NCBI GenBank assembly: GCA_027315255.1
Contig: DAHUYL010000218.1
Span: 1 to 51,340 of the forward strand
Direction: 5' to 3'
DNA from: Solirubrobacterales bacterium
GTDB taxonomy: Bacteria; Actinomycetota; Thermoleophilia; Solirubrobacterales; Solirubrobacteraceae
Length of the DNA: 51,340 nucleotides
Shown here piece by piece: positions 23,068 to 32,093 of this stretch; positions within the stretch are counted from its first letter, which is position 1; each line of letters begins with the position of its first letter. The notes beneath the pieces were generated by a model. The model was not told the origin of the DNA, did not search any database, and saw nothing but the letters and a program-made list of their open reading frames with translations. A program made the position numbers and the translations under genes.

Positions 23068-24674
23068 CGCGCTCCGCCGATCTGATCCTCACGGGTGGCA
23101 TCGTCCGGACGCTGGACAGCGAGCGCCCGGTCGCGTCCGCGGTCGCGATCTCCGACGGTGTGTTCGTCGCGGTCGGCTCAGACCAGGAGGTGCTCGAGCT
23201 GGCCGGCGCCGGCACCGAACGGGTCGAGCTGGACGGGGCGGCGGTCGTACCCGGCATCACCGACAGCCACACGCACGCGCTGCCGAACGCGGGCTTCACC
23301 GGTGGCATCGACCTGAGCGCTGCACGGACGCTCGACGAGATCCGCTCGCAGCTGGCAGCCGAGCGCGCCCGCTGCGGGCCCGAGTCGTGGATCATCGGCT
23401 GGGGCGTCGACTACAACGTGTTCGCGCACACCGGCATCCACGGCTCGCTGCTCGAGGAGGCGGCCGGCGGTGGGCCGGCGCTGCTTCGCTTCATGGACTT
23501 CCACACCGCGGTGGCGACGCCGCGGGCGCTCGCGCTCGCCGGTGTGCAGGGGCCGCGACAGTTCGACGTGCACGCCGAGGTCGTGTGCGTCGGCGGGAGG
23601 CCGACGGGGGAGCTCCGGGAGTCGGCCGCGGTACAGCTGGTGCAGGCCGCGGCGCCCGAGCCGACCCCCGAGCAGATCTACGCGACCGCTGCGGGCAACC
23701 TCCGCCGGCTGGCCGCCGCCGGCATCACCGCCACGCATCTGATGGACGGGACGCTGCCGCGACTCGACATGCTGCGCGAGCTGGAGGCGAACGGTGATCT
23801 CCGCCTCAGGTGCGTGTCGTCGTTCTGGATCCATCCCGACACCCCGCGCGAGCAGTGGCAGGAGTATCTGGTTCGCCGCGAGGTGCGCGGCCGGCGCTGG
23901 CGCGGTGGCGTCGCGAAGTTCTTCATCGACGGCGTGATCGACGCTGGGACCGGGTGGCTGTACGAGGCCGACAGCGAAGGGGAGGGCCTCGAGCCGTTCT
24001 GGCCGGACCCGGGGCGCTACCGCGAGCTGGTCGCGCTGTTCGCCGAGCACGGCTTCCAGTGCGTGACCCACGCGTGCGGGGACCGGGCCGTGCGCGAGGC
24101 GCTCGACGCCTACAGGGCGGCGCCGAGGGTGCACGGCGTGCACCACCGGATCGAGCACATCGAGACGCTGCAACCGCACGACCTGCCGCGGTTCGCGGCC
24201 GAGTCGGTGATCGCCTCGATGCAGCCGCAGCACCTGCTGTGGTGCCAGCCCGACCGCAGCGACAACTGGTCGCGCCGGCTCGGGCCCGAGCGCTGCGCGC
24301 GCGCGTTCCCGGTCCGCTCGCTGCTCGAGTCGGGCGCGATGCTGACGTTCGGATCGGACTGGCCGGTGGCGCCGTTCGATCCGCGAGCGGGCATGGCCGC
24401 CGCGCGGTTGCGCAGAGCGCCCGGCGAGCCCGGCCGCGAGCCCTACGACGACCAGTCGATCTCGGCCTTCGCGGCGCTCGAGGGCTACACCACCTGGCCG
24501 GCTCGGTCGGTCGGTCACGGTCACTGTCAGGGGCGTATCCGGCCCGGCTTCTGGGGCGATGTGACCGTGTTCGCCGAGGACCCGGTGCTGTGTCAGGCCG
24601 ACGATCTGCCGGACGACCCCGTGCTCCTGACCGTCGTCGACGGCGAGATCGTGCACCGTTCGGCATCGCTGTGA
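23064..24674 (+). CDS. Amidohydrolase family 3 (YtcJ-like) metal-dependent hydrolase
   Basis: A 536-residue cytoplasmic hydrolase of the amidohydrolase superfamily, YtcJ-like branch. The N-terminal beta sandwich begins ADLILTGGIVRTLD, followed by the metal-binding ITDSHTHALPN (HxH), AKFFIDGVIDAGTGWL, THACGDRAV, HRIEHIETL and the late GSDWPVAPFDPR. Such enzymes cleave C-N bonds of amides, lactams, N-acyl amino acids or related compounds. The ATG at 23064 overlaps the ATPase stop (ATGA), and the frame ends overlapping the amidase start (GTGA), placing it firmly in the transporter operon. It probably performs one step on the imported compound. Confidence 0.85.
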   Translation: MTRSADLILTGGIVRTLDSERPVASAVAISDGVFVAVGSDQEVLELAGAGTERVELDGAAVVPGITDSHTHALPNAGFTGGIDLSAARTLDEIRSQLAAERARCGPESWIIGWGVDYNVFAHTGIHGSLLEEAAGGGPALLRFMDFHTAVATPRALALAGVQGPRQFDVHAEVVCVGGRPTGELRESAAVQLVQAAAPEPTPEQIYATAAGNLRRLAAAGITATHLMDGTLPRLDMLRELEANGDLRLRCVSSFWIHPDTPREQWQEYLVRREVRGRRWRGGVAKFFIDGVIDAGTGWLYEADSEGEGLEPFWPDPGRYRELVALFAEHGFQCVTHACGDRAVREALDAYRAAPRVHGVHHRIEHIETLQPHDLPRFAAESVIASMQPQHLLWCQPDRSDNWSRRLGPERCARAFPVRSLLESGAMLTFGSDWPVAPFDPRAGMAAARLRRAPGEPGREPYDDQSISAFAALEGYTTWPARSVGHGHCQGRIRPGFWGDVTVFAEDPVLCQADDLPDDPVLLTVVDGEIVHRSASL

Positions 24675-26116
24675 ACGAGTTGTGCTACATGTCGGCTGGC
24701 GAGGCGCTTGCGCTGTTCGCACGCCGCGAGCTGTCACCGCTCGAGCTGATGCGCGCAGTGATCGATCGCGCCGAGCAGGTGGAGCCGGCGGTGAACGCGC
24801 TCTGCCACACGTTCTTCGAGGCGGCCCTCGACCAGGCGCGCGCGGCCGAGCAACGGTACGGTGGCCGTGGCGATCCGCCGCGGCCGCTCGAGGGGATCCC
24901 GCTCGCGGTCAAGGAGGAGGAGGCGGTCACCGGGCAGCCGTGGACGCACGGGTCCCTGATCCACCGCGACACGATCGCCGATCACACCTCGACGTTCGTT
25001 CAGCGCGCGCTCGATGCCGGCGCGATCATCCACGCCCGCACGACCGCGCCCGAGTTCTCGTGCGCAGCGTTCACGCACTCGCGGCTGTGGGGCGTGACCC
25101 GAAACCCATGGAATCCCGACTACGGTGTCGGTGGCAGCTCGGGCGGGTCGGGCGCTGCGCTCGCATCCGGCACGACCGTGCTGGCGAGCGGCTCGGACAT
25201 CGGCGGCTCGATCCGGATCCCGGCGGCCTGGTGTGGCGTCGTCGGTTACAAGCCTCCGTACGGACGCGTGCCGCAGGAGCCGCCGTTCAACCTCGACACG
25301 TACTGCCACTGCGGGCCGATGGCACGAACCGTCGCCGACTGCGCGCTGTACGAGAACGTCGTCGCCGGGCCCGATCCGCGGGACATCGTCTCGCTGCGCC
25401 CGGCGATCGCGCTGCCCGTCGGCGGGTTCGAGTCGATCGAGGGGATGCGGATCGCCGTCTCGCTCGACCTCGGCGACTGGCCCGTCGACCCGGAGATCCG
25501 CGCCAACACGCTCGCCGTCGGAGCCGCGCTGGCGGAGCAGGGCGCGGTCGTCGAGCAGGTCGATCTGCTGGTGTCGCAGGCGGACGTGATGCGGGCGACC
25601 GCGATCCACTTCGAGATGGGATTCAACAAGTTGATCGCCGCCGCGGTCGAGGCTCATCCGGATCTGGTGAGCGACTACGTCGCGGCGTTGCCGGACTCCT
25701 GGGCGGGCCTCGCGGGAGGCGCCACGCTGCTCGACTCCTACGAGCTCGAGGCGCGCATCTACGCACCGGTCGGCGAGCTGCTCGAGCGCTACGACGCGCT
25801 CGTCTGCCCGACGGTCGCGTCGCGCGGACTGCTGACCGGCGACGACTACGTCGACCACGGGATCGAGGTCGACGGCCGCATGCTCGAGCCCTACGCGGGG
25901 ATCATGATGACGCTCGCGTTCAACGTGATGAGCCGCTGCCCGGTGCTGGCGGCGCCTTCGGGCCACGCCGCGAACGGTCTGCCGACCGGGGTTCAGATCG
26001 TCGGTCGCACCTATGACGAGCTGACCCCGTTCCGCGTCGGCGCCGCGCTCGAGCGGGCCCGGCCGTGGCTCGACGTGCCGGAGCGGCGGCCGGCCGGGCA
26101 GCTTGTGCTCGACTGA
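24671..26116 (+). CDS. Amidase-signature hydrolase
   Basis: A 481-residue amidase-signature enzyme that hydrolyses an amide to acid plus amine or ammonia. The Ser-Ser-Lys machinery is visible: lysine in PLAVKEEEAV, the cis-serine in GVGGSSGGSGAALASG and the nucleophile region ASGSDIGGSIRIPAAWCGVV, followed by the usual GYKPPYGRVP. The start GTG at 24671 overlaps the upstream stop as GTGA. It is the last gene of the operon; the stop abuts the stop of a convergent FadR-type gene with no spacer. Substrate unknown; pairing with an importer and an amidohydrolase suggests stepwise breakdown of an amide-containing nutrient. Confidence 0.9.
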   Translation: MNELCYMSAGEALALFARRELSPLELMRAVIDRAEQVEPAVNALCHTFFEAALDQARAAEQRYGGRGDPPRPLEGIPLAVKEEEAVTGQPWTHGSLIHRDTIADHTSTFVQRALDAGAIIHARTTAPEFSCAAFTHSRLWGVTRNPWNPDYGVGGSSGGSGAALASGTTVLASGSDIGGSIRIPAAWCGVVGYKPPYGRVPQEPPFNLDTYCHCGPMARTVADCALYENVVAGPDPRDIVSLRPAIALPVGGFESIEGMRIAVSLDLGDWPVDPEIRANTLAVGAALAEQGAVVEQVDLLVSQADVMRATAIHFEMGFNKLIAAAVEAHPDLVSDYVAALPDSWAGLAGGATLLDSYELEARIYAPVGELLERYDALVCPTVASRGLLTGDDYVDHGIEVDGRMLEPYAGIMMTLAFNVMSRCPVLAAPSGHAANGLPTGVQIVGRTYDELTPFRVGAALERARPWLDVPERRPAGQLVLD

Positions 26117-26899
26117 TCAGCGCGACGCCGTGCCGACCCGGCTGCGGCGGCGCTCGGCCCAGGCGGAGCCGATGTGGGCGGCGATCCGGCTCGCGGCAAG
26201 CTCGCCGTCGCGGGCGACGAGGGCTTCCTGGATGCCGCGGTGCTCCGCCACGGTGCGCTTCAGCGAGGCGCGGGACCCCGGCTCGGTCAGCCGCGAGCTG
26301 CGCGCGCCGTAGGCGTGGATCGTGCCGACGATCGCCCGGCCCACCTCGCTGCCCGAAGCCTTCATCACGAGCTGGTGGAAGGCGAGGTCGAGCGCGCGGA
26401 AGCGGGCGTAGTCGCCGGTCGACTGCGCCATCGAGTCGAGGTTCTCGGTCAGTTGCGCCAGCTCGGCCTCGGTCAGCCGGACCGCCGCGACCCGCGCCAT
26501 GTCGGCTTCGAGCACGCGCCTGACGCGGAGCAGGTCGTCGAGCAGCACCGTGTCGGCGTCGTACTGGAGCGCGATCGCGAGTACGTCCGCATCGAGCAGC
26601 GCCCACGACTCCCGCGGCTGAACGGTCGTCCCGCGGCCCTGTTCGACGCGGATCAGGCCGCGCTCCTCGAGCAGCTTGAGCGCTTCCCGCATCACGGTCC
26701 TGCTGAAGCCGAACTCCTCGCCGAGAGCCACCTCGGTCGGCAGGATCGAGCCGGCTGCCAGCTCGCCACCGATGATGCGGTGGGCGAGCTGATCGACGAC
26801 GACCGTTGCGAGCCTCGCCGGCCGCGGGCCGTTACGAACACCGCTCATCGCGTCGATCCTCACGCTGGGCTGCAGACGCCGGGTTGCATGCTCAGACAT
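26117..26899 (-). CDS. FadR-type (GntR/FCD) regulator, sugar-acid cluster I
   Basis: A 260-residue GntR-family regulator with an FCD effector domain. The winged helix lies around residues 30-92 (LATVVVDQLAHRIIGGELA, ILPTEVALGEEFGFSRTVMREALKLLEERGLI, TTVQPR). The all-helical FCD domain has conserved DLAFHQLVM and VAEHRGI metal/effector histidines. FCD proteins typically sense sugar acids or other carboxylates. ATG 26899 is chosen; an internal ATG 17 codons later is also possible. It diverges from the enolase-superfamily gene 66 bases away, whose promoter contains an inverted repeat, so it most likely represses that operon and itself. Confidence 0.88.
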   Translation of the reverse strand: MSEHATRRLQPSVRIDAMSGVRNGPRPARLATVVVDQLAHRIIGGELAAGSILPTEVALGEEFGFSRTVMREALKLLEERGLIRVEQGRGTTVQPRESWALLDADVLAIALQYDADTVLLDDLLRVRRVLEADMARVAAVRLTEAELAQLTENLDSMAQSTGDYARFRALDLAFHQLVMKASGSEVGRAIVGTIHAYGARSSRLTEPGSRASLKRTVAEHRGIQEALVARDGELAASRIAAHIGSAWAERRRSRVGTASR

Positions 26900-26900
26900 C

Positions 26901-26961
26901 GTACGAATCCTCGCCACCGACTTGCTTGACAGCGATTCATCATTCGTATTATCATCATACG
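26901..26961 (+). promoter_or_regulatory. Promoter and operator of the enolase-superfamily operon
   Basis: A -35 TTGACA (26926-26931) is followed by a -10 region, TATTAT (26947-26952) or TATCAT (26950-26955). The inverted repeat CGTAT-N7-ATACG (26945-26961) covers the -10 box, and a further half site TACGAAT lies at 26902-26908 beside the regulator start. With ATG at 26966 the transcript would be nearly leaderless and has no ribosome site. Repression by the divergent FadR-type protein is inferred. Confidence 0.6.
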
Positions 26962-26965
26962 TCGG

Positions 26966-28039
26966 ATGAGGATTGCTGCTGTGGATGTCGAGCTGACGCC
27001 TGTTCCGGCTGTCAGCCCCCCGTTCGCCTGGCGCCGGGGCCTGCGCGGGTCGCACCCCGCGCGGACGACGGCGATCCTGCGGATCACGACCGACGACGGC
27101 GCGGTCGGCGAGGCCTACCACGAGTGGAGTGGCCCGATGCTGGCCGACATCGTCGACCGCATCCTGCGCGAGGAGCTGGTCGGAGAGCGCGCGGACCGCC
27201 GCGAGTGGCTGTGGCATCGCCTGTGGGAGCTCGATCGGACCGAGGAGTTCCCGATCTGGCTGTTCGGCGTGATCGACGTCGCCTTGTGGGACCTCGAGGG
27301 CCGGTTGCTCGGCGTCCCCGTCCACCGCCTGCTCGGGACCTACCGCGACACGATTCCCGCTTACGCCTCGACCGTCACCTTCTCCACGGTCGAGGAGTAC
27401 CTCGACGTCGCCGACCAGTGCGTCGCGCTCGGCTACCCGGCGATCAAGCTGCACGCATGGGGCGATGCCCGCGCCGATGCCGACCTCTGCCAGCGGCTGC
27501 GCGCGCACGTCGGTCCCGAGATGGACCTGATGTACGACGGCTCGGCGGCGTTCGACCTGCACGACGCGATCTACCTCGGGCGCGCACTCGCCGAGGCGGG
27601 CTACCTCTGGTACGAGGAGCCGATGCGCGAGTTCAGCGTCACCGCGTACAAATGGCTGGGCGAGAAGGTGGACGTCCCGCTGCTGGTTGCCGAGACATCC
27701 GACGGCGGGCACCTCAACACCGCCGACTTCATCGCGTCGGGTTGCGCGACTGGGGTGCGGACGAGCGCGAACCATCGCGGTGGGATCACCGGCGCGATGC
27801 GGATCGCCCATCTCGCCGATTCGTTCCTGCTGCGCGCCGAGGTCCACGGCCCGACCGAGCCGGCTGTGCACCTCTGCATGGCGATACCGAACTGCACCTA
27901 CTACGAGTCGCTCGTCACCTCCAATCCGGTAGTGCGGGAAGCGCGGGTTGGGGCGGACGGGCTCGTACGCGCCCCGACCGCACCGGGGATTGCGATGCCG
28001 GACTTCGTCTACGAGCGTTCGGCGAGAAACGGCAACTGA
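26966..28039 (+). CDS. Enolase-superfamily (mandelate racemase-type) sugar-acid dehydratase
   Basis: A 357-residue enolase-superfamily protein. The capping domain starts MRIAAVDVELTPVPAV; the barrel has catalytic K161-L-H163 in IKLHAWG, metal ligands D191 (LMYDGS), E217 (WYEEPM) and E243 (VAETSD), and the late RTSANHRGG segment. These enzymes abstract a proton next to a carboxylate; most members in such contexts dehydrate aldonates or aldarates. Specific substrate not determined; the KxH rather than KxK motif matches several acid-sugar dehydratase groups. It heads an operon followed by a CUT1 sugar importer and is controlled by the adjacent FadR-type regulator, so the importer probably carries its substrate or precursor. 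Confidence 0.85.
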   Translation: MRIAAVDVELTPVPAVSPPFAWRRGLRGSHPARTTAILRITTDDGAVGEAYHEWSGPMLADIVDRILREELVGERADRREWLWHRLWELDRTEEFPIWLFGVIDVALWDLEGRLLGVPVHRLLGTYRDTIPAYASTVTFSTVEEYLDVADQCVALGYPAIKLHAWGDARADADLCQRLRAHVGPEMDLMYDGSAAFDLHDAIYLGRALAEAGYLWYEEPMREFSVTAYKWLGEKVDVPLLVAETSDGGHLNTADFIASGCATGVRTSANHRGGITGAMRIAHLADSFLLRAEVHGPTEPAVHLCMAIPNCTYYESLVTSNPVVREARVGADGLVRAPTAPGIAMPDFVYERSARNGN

Positions 28040-28089
28040 GGACCCTGCACCTCGAACCGAGGGCAACGACGGAAGGAGAGACAGGCACT

Positions 28090-29448
28090 ATGAGTACATC
28101 CATCACTCGCATGCTCTGGCGAGGTCGCTCGCTCAGGGCGCGCGTCGCGCTCGTCGCGCTCGTGGCGCTGACCGCGTCGGGCGGGTCGGCGGTCGGCGTA
28201 TCGGCGGCGTCGGCCAAGGCCAAGGGAGCCCCGCTCGTCGTCTGGTACGACGCGGCCCGCGCGGCATACGTCAAGGAGTACCAGCAGACCCACCCGGGCG
28301 CCAACATCAAGTGGGTGCTCTACAGCGGCGACAACAACGGCGATGGCACGCTGCAGTCGAAGTTCGCTCTGTACAACCGCGTCGGCTGGAAGGCGGGCGT
28401 GTCGCCCGACGTCGTGTTCGACGAGGAGAACTACGAGGCGGGCTGGCTCGGCAAGGCCCCGTTCAACGATCTCGCCGATCTCTCGGCATACATCCCGAAG
28501 AGCGTCTGGAGCAAGGACCAGGGCCTGGGCGACTGCCTGATCGACGGCAAGCTGCTGTGCCTGCGCAACGACAACGCCGCGAACGTGCTGTGGGTCAACA
28601 CCGACCTGTGGCACCAGTTCTTCCCCGGCCAGAATCCTCCGACGACGTGGGCGCAGTACGCCGCCGACGGCCAGTCGCTGATCAAGAACCATCCGGGCTA
28701 TTACATCGGCGAGTTCGGCCAGCCGTGGGACGCGGAGACGTACCTGTGGGGCAATGAGTGCCCGATCAACCAGGCGGTCGGCCCGACAACGCTGCTCGAC
28801 AACCCGAGCTCGCCGAACTGCACGACGATCGCTCACCTGATCGACTCGGCGCTCGGCGCGTTCACGCACGACGGCCCGTTCACGACCGCGTGGGTCCAGA
28901 ACAAGACCGCACAGAAGATGGTCATGGACATCGGCGCGATCTGGCAGGGCGGCGCGATCTATCCGAACACCTCCGGCAGCAACGGCCCGGGCACGAACGT
29001 GATGGAGGCCTACCCGCCGCCGGTCGCGACCAACGGCGCCCACGTCACCGGCTCGATCGGCGGCGGCCTGTGGATGGTGACGTCGCACAGCACGCAGCCG
29101 AAGGCGGCCGCGGCTCTCGTCCAGTACATGGTGACGAGCCCGAAGATCCAGGGCGACCCGAAGGTCACCCAGGGACTGCCGGCGTATGCACCCGATCAGG
29201 ACGCGTGGCTCGCGTCGCTGAAGGGCGTGTTCGCCAATCCGACGGCGACGATCGCGGCGATCAAGCAGGCCGCCGGTGAGATCTGGACCGGATGGAGCCC
29301 GGTTCCGTGGAGCGTCGAGTCGATCTTCGGCAACACCGTCACGCCGGGCCTCGTCGCCGGTGGCACGTTCTCGAGCGCGCTGACGACGCTGGCGGCGAAC
29401 ATCAAGTCGGCAGCCCAGAGCGCCGGCTGGCAGGTCAGGAGCAAGTAG
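28090..29448 (+). CDS. CUT1-type sugar-binding protein (family 1)
   Basis: A 452-residue extracellular solute-binding protein of family 1. The signal peptide core is RVALVALVALTASGGSAVGV; there is no lipobox cysteine. The mature part begins APLVVWYDAARAAYVKEYQQ and shows the family 1 pattern of alternating lobes (VSPDVVFDEENYEAGWLGK, LLCLRNDNAANVLWVNTDLW, ALVQYMVTSPK). Four cysteines in the middle could form disulfides. A strong ribosome site GGAAGGAGAG (28071-28080) precedes ATG 28090. It should deliver a sugar or sugar acid to the two permeases that follow. The ligand is unknown. Confidence 0.87.
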   Translation: MSTSITRMLWRGRSLRARVALVALVALTASGGSAVGVSAASAKAKGAPLVVWYDAARAAYVKEYQQTHPGANIKWVLYSGDNNGDGTLQSKFALYNRVGWKAGVSPDVVFDEENYEAGWLGKAPFNDLADLSAYIPKSVWSKDQGLGDCLIDGKLLCLRNDNAANVLWVNTDLWHQFFPGQNPPTTWAQYAADGQSLIKNHPGYYIGEFGQPWDAETYLWGNECPINQAVGPTTLLDNPSSPNCTTIAHLIDSALGAFTHDGPFTTAWVQNKTAQKMVMDIGAIWQGGAIYPNTSGSNGPGTNVMEAYPPPVATNGAHVTGSIGGGLWMVTSHSTQPKAAAALVQYMVTSPKIQGDPKVTQGLPAYAPDQDAWLASLKGVFANPTATIAAIKQAAGEIWTGWSPVPWSVESIFGNTVTPGLVAGGTFSSALTTLAANIKSAAQSAGWQVRSK

Positions 29449-29484
29449 GCAGCGACCGGGCGTCGGATTGGACAGACACCACCG

Positions 29485-30429
29485 ATGAGTGTTCCGTCGG
29501 CAACGGCCGTCCCGAGCGGGCGCGCAAGCGTCCGCCGAGGCGACCGGGCCGGCGGGGCACCCCCGCGCTCGGCGTCCGGCAACTCGCGCGTAGCCGGCTA
29601 CCTGTTCGTCGCGCTTTACGTCGCGCTGCTGCTGCTGCTGGGGATCGGGCCGGTCGTCTACGCGATCTACCTGGCGTTCAGCGGCCCGGGCGGATTCGGC
29701 GCGAACTTCACGGCGGCTTTCAACGATTACCGGTTCCTGCCTGCGTTCGAGCACGTGCTCGAGTACATGGCGATCTGGCTGGTGAGCCAGACGATCCTGG
29801 TCGTGGGACTCGTGCTGATGCTCCACACGCTGTCACGACGGATCGGCGCGATCTTCCGGTTCCTGTTCTACATCCCGGGCGCGCTCGCGGGAGCCGCCAG
29901 CGTGATCGTCTGGCTGTTCATGCTCGACCCGACCGCGAGCCCGTTCGCGTTCGTCCTGCACTGGCTCGGCTACAACTCGTTCGACAACACGATCTCGCCG
30001 GGCAACCTCCCCCCGATCTTCGCGATGATGGCCATCTGGACGGGCGCCGGCGGGTGGATCGTGGTGATGTACGGTGCGCTGAACAACATCCCCACCGAGC
30101 TGCTCGAGGCCGCCGAGATCGACGGGTCGAACGGATTTCAGACGGCGATGAGGATCAAGCTGCCGCTGATCAGGAAGTGGATCGTGTACATGCTCGTCCT
30201 GTCGTTCGCGGGAGGCACGCAGCTGTTCGTCGAGCCGACGGTGCTCGGGCAGGCGGCGATGGGCGTCGGGATCAGCAAGTACTGGTCGCCGAACATGCTC
30301 GGCTGGTTCCTGGCGTCCCAGTACAACCAGTTCAACGAGGCGGCTGCGATCTCCTTGGTGCTGCTCGTGTTCGGGCTCGTGATCGCAGCGCTGCTGGTGT
30401 GGCGCGGAAGGCTGTTCGAGGTCGACTGA
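29485..30429 (+). CDS. CUT1-type sugar ABC permease (MalF-like)
   Basis: A 314-residue permease with six helices, starting after a basic Ser/Arg-rich N-terminus: helix 1 YLFVALYVALLLLLGIGPVV, later LFYIPGALAGAASVIVWLFM, and the coupling loop IPTELLEAAEIDGSNGFQTA (EAA motif, about residues 195-215). It forms the channel with the following permease. Lies 36 bases after the binding protein and overlaps the next start as TGATG. No ATPase gene belongs to this set, as is usual for actinobacterial CUT1 systems served by a shared MsiK-type ATPase encoded elsewhere. Confidence 0.92.
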   Translation: MSVPSATAVPSGRASVRRGDRAGGAPPRSASGNSRVAGYLFVALYVALLLLLGIGPVVYAIYLAFSGPGGFGANFTAAFNDYRFLPAFEHVLEYMAIWLVSQTILVVGLVLMLHTLSRRIGAIFRFLFYIPGALAGAASVIVWLFMLDPTASPFAFVLHWLGYNSFDNTISPGNLPPIFAMMAIWTGAGGWIVVMYGALNNIPTELLEAAEIDGSNGFQTAMRIKLPLIRKWIVYMLVLSFAGGTQLFVEPTVLGQAAMGVGISKYWSPNMLGWFLASQYNQFNEAAAISLVLLVFGLVIAALLVWRGRLFEVD

Positions 30430-31316
30430 TGCTGCTCCAGCGGCGCTACGTCTACCGGTTCCTCGGCCTAGTGATCCTGCTGTTCTTCACGGCGTTCTTC
30501 TTCGTGCCGCTGATCTGGCTGTTCCTCGCGCCGACGAAGACCGACGGTCAGCTCCTGAATCAGTCGCCGTTCGCCTTCGGCAGCTTCAGCACCTTCTTCC
30601 ACACCTTCCACAGGATCATCACCTACAGCGGCAACAGCCTCCTGACCTGGCTGGAGAACTCCGCGATCTACTCGTTCGGCGGCACCGCGCTCGCGATCCT
30701 CGCAGCGATCCCGGCCGGTTACGGCCTGGCGCTGACGGAGTTCCCCGGCCGCAAGACGCTGCTGTCGATCACGCTGGTCGTGATGATCATGCCCGCGACC
30801 GCGCTCGTGCTGCCGCTGTTCCTCGAGATCAACAAGCTGGGTCTGTACGGCACGAAGTGGTCGCTGATCCTGCCGTTCGGCTTCTTCCCGTTCGGCGTGT
30901 ATCTCGCCTACATCTACTTCTCGACGACGATTCCGAAGGACCTGCTGGCGGCGGCGCGGATCGACGGGGCGAACGAGTGGGGCGTGTTTCGACACATCGC
31001 GGTGCCGCTCGCGCGCCCGATCATCGGGCTCGTCGCGTTCTTCGCGTTCGTCGCCGCCTGGAACAACTTCTTCCTGCCGTTCGTGATGACCTACGACAAC
31101 TCGCAGTACCCGCTGCAGATCGGGCTGCAGCAGCTGATCGGCTCGACGGCGTCGTTCAACCCCGCGAACTTCTCCGCGGGTACCAGCATCACGATCCTGC
31201 ACCGTCCCGACCTCGCGATGGCCGTGATCATCGCGATCGCCCCCGTGCTGATCGTGTTCCTGTTCGCCCAGCGCACGCTCGTGGCCGGGATGCTCGCCGG
31301 AGCGACGCGGGAGTAG
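30429..31316 (+). CDS. CUT1-type sugar ABC permease (MalG-like)
   Basis: A 295-residue permease with six predicted helices, first FLGLVILLFFTAFFFVPLIW. The EAA loop reads IPKDLLAAARIDGANEWGVF (about residues 175-195), typical of the MalG side. The ATG at 30429 shares a base with the previous stop. It ends 11 bases from a convergent SDR gene with no visible terminator hairpin between them. Together with the preceding two genes it forms an importer lacking its own ATPase. Confidence 0.92.
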   Translation: MLLQRRYVYRFLGLVILLFFTAFFFVPLIWLFLAPTKTDGQLLNQSPFAFGSFSTFFHTFHRIITYSGNSLLTWLENSAIYSFGGTALAILAAIPAGYGLALTEFPGRKTLLSITLVVMIMPATALVLPLFLEINKLGLYGTKWSLILPFGFFPFGVYLAYIYFSTTIPKDLLAAARIDGANEWGVFRHIAVPLARPIIGLVAFFAFVAAWNNFFLPFVMTYDNSQYPLQIGLQQLIGSTASFNPANFSAGTSITILHRPDLAMAVIIAIAPVLIVFLFAQRTLVAGMLAGATRE

Positions 31317-31327
31317 CCGCGCCGCTC

Positions 31328-32065
31328 TCAGGCGGCGGTCCAGCCACCGTCGAGCACGAGCGCGCTGCCGGTCGCGAACGCGGCGTCTGCCCCCAGCAGC
31401 CACATCACCGCAGCGGCGACCTCGTCCGCGGTCGCCAGCCGTCCGAGTGGCTGACGCGCCCGCAGCCCCTCGAGCGTCTCGCCCGCCTCGTCGAGCAGGC
31501 GACGCACCCACGGGGTGTCGACGGTGCCCGGACACACCGCGTTGATGCGGATCCCGTCGGGCGCGTGGTCGAGCGCCATCGATCGGGTCAGCGCGACGAC
31601 TGCGCCCTTCGACGCGCAGTAGGCCGCGCGCTTGCGCATGCCGACCAGCCCGGCGACGCTCGCGATGTTGACGATCGCGCCGCCGCCGCGCCGGCGCAGG
31701 TGAGGGATCACGTGCTTGCAGCAGAGGAACGTGCCGGTCGAGTTGACGGCCATCACGCGGTCCCAGACCTCGAGCGTGGTGTCCGGCGCGTTCGTGATCG
31801 AGCCGATCCCCGCGACGTTCACGAGCGCCTCGATCCGGCCGAGCCGGGCGGCCGACTCGACCATCGTGACGACGCTCTCCTCGTCGCGCACGTCCACGTG
31901 TGCCGCCGTGACCACCGGCCCGGCGTGCTCGGCCGTCTCCCGGGCGGCGTCGAGGTTGACGTCCGCGCCCAGCACGCGCCGGCCTGCCGCGGCCAGCCGC
32001 TCGACGACGGCGCGGCCGATGCCGGAGCCGGCGCCGGTGACGATTGTCAAGTCAGTGTCTTCCAT
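31328..32065 (-). CDS. Short-chain dehydrogenase (candidate 2-keto-3-deoxy-L-fuconate dehydrogenase)
   Basis: A 245-residue classical SDR. It has the NAD-binding TGAGSGIGRAV near the N-terminus, D-V for the adenine pocket, NVAGIG, the catalytic serine in IVNIASVAG, the Y-x-x-x-K in YCASKGAV and the C-terminal SALVLDGGWTA. ATG 32065 is chosen over an upstream extension. It diverges from a sugar mutarotase gene by only about 30 bases and lies beside L-fuconate dehydratase. In the Xanthomonas-type fucose pathway an SDR oxidises 2-keto-3-deoxy-L-fuconate at this step, so that role is the best guess from context; general sugar-alcohol or aldose dehydrogenase activity remains possible. Confidence 0.75.
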   Translation of the reverse strand: MEDTDLTIVTGAGSGIGRAVVERLAAAGRRVLGADVNLDAARETAEHAGPVVTAAHVDVRDEESVVTMVESAARLGRIEALVNVAGIGSITNAPDTTLEVWDRVMAVNSTGTFLCCKHVIPHLRRRGGGAIVNIASVAGLVGMRKRAAYCASKGAVVALTRSMALDHAPDGIRINAVCPGTVDTPWVRRLLDEAGETLEGLRARQPLGRLATADEVAAAVMWLLGADAAFATGSALVLDGGWTAA

Positions 32066-32093
32066 TGATCCATAGGCTACTATCGGAGTGACT
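32066..32093 (+). promoter_or_regulatory. Compact divergent promoter region
   Basis: The gap between the divergent SDR and mutarotase starts is under 30 bases. TACTAT at 32078-32083 is a good -10 box for the rightward gene and ends ten bases before GTG 32094, so the expected transcript start is within about three bases of that codon. No ribosome site is visible, consistent with a leaderless message. Confidence 0.4.
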
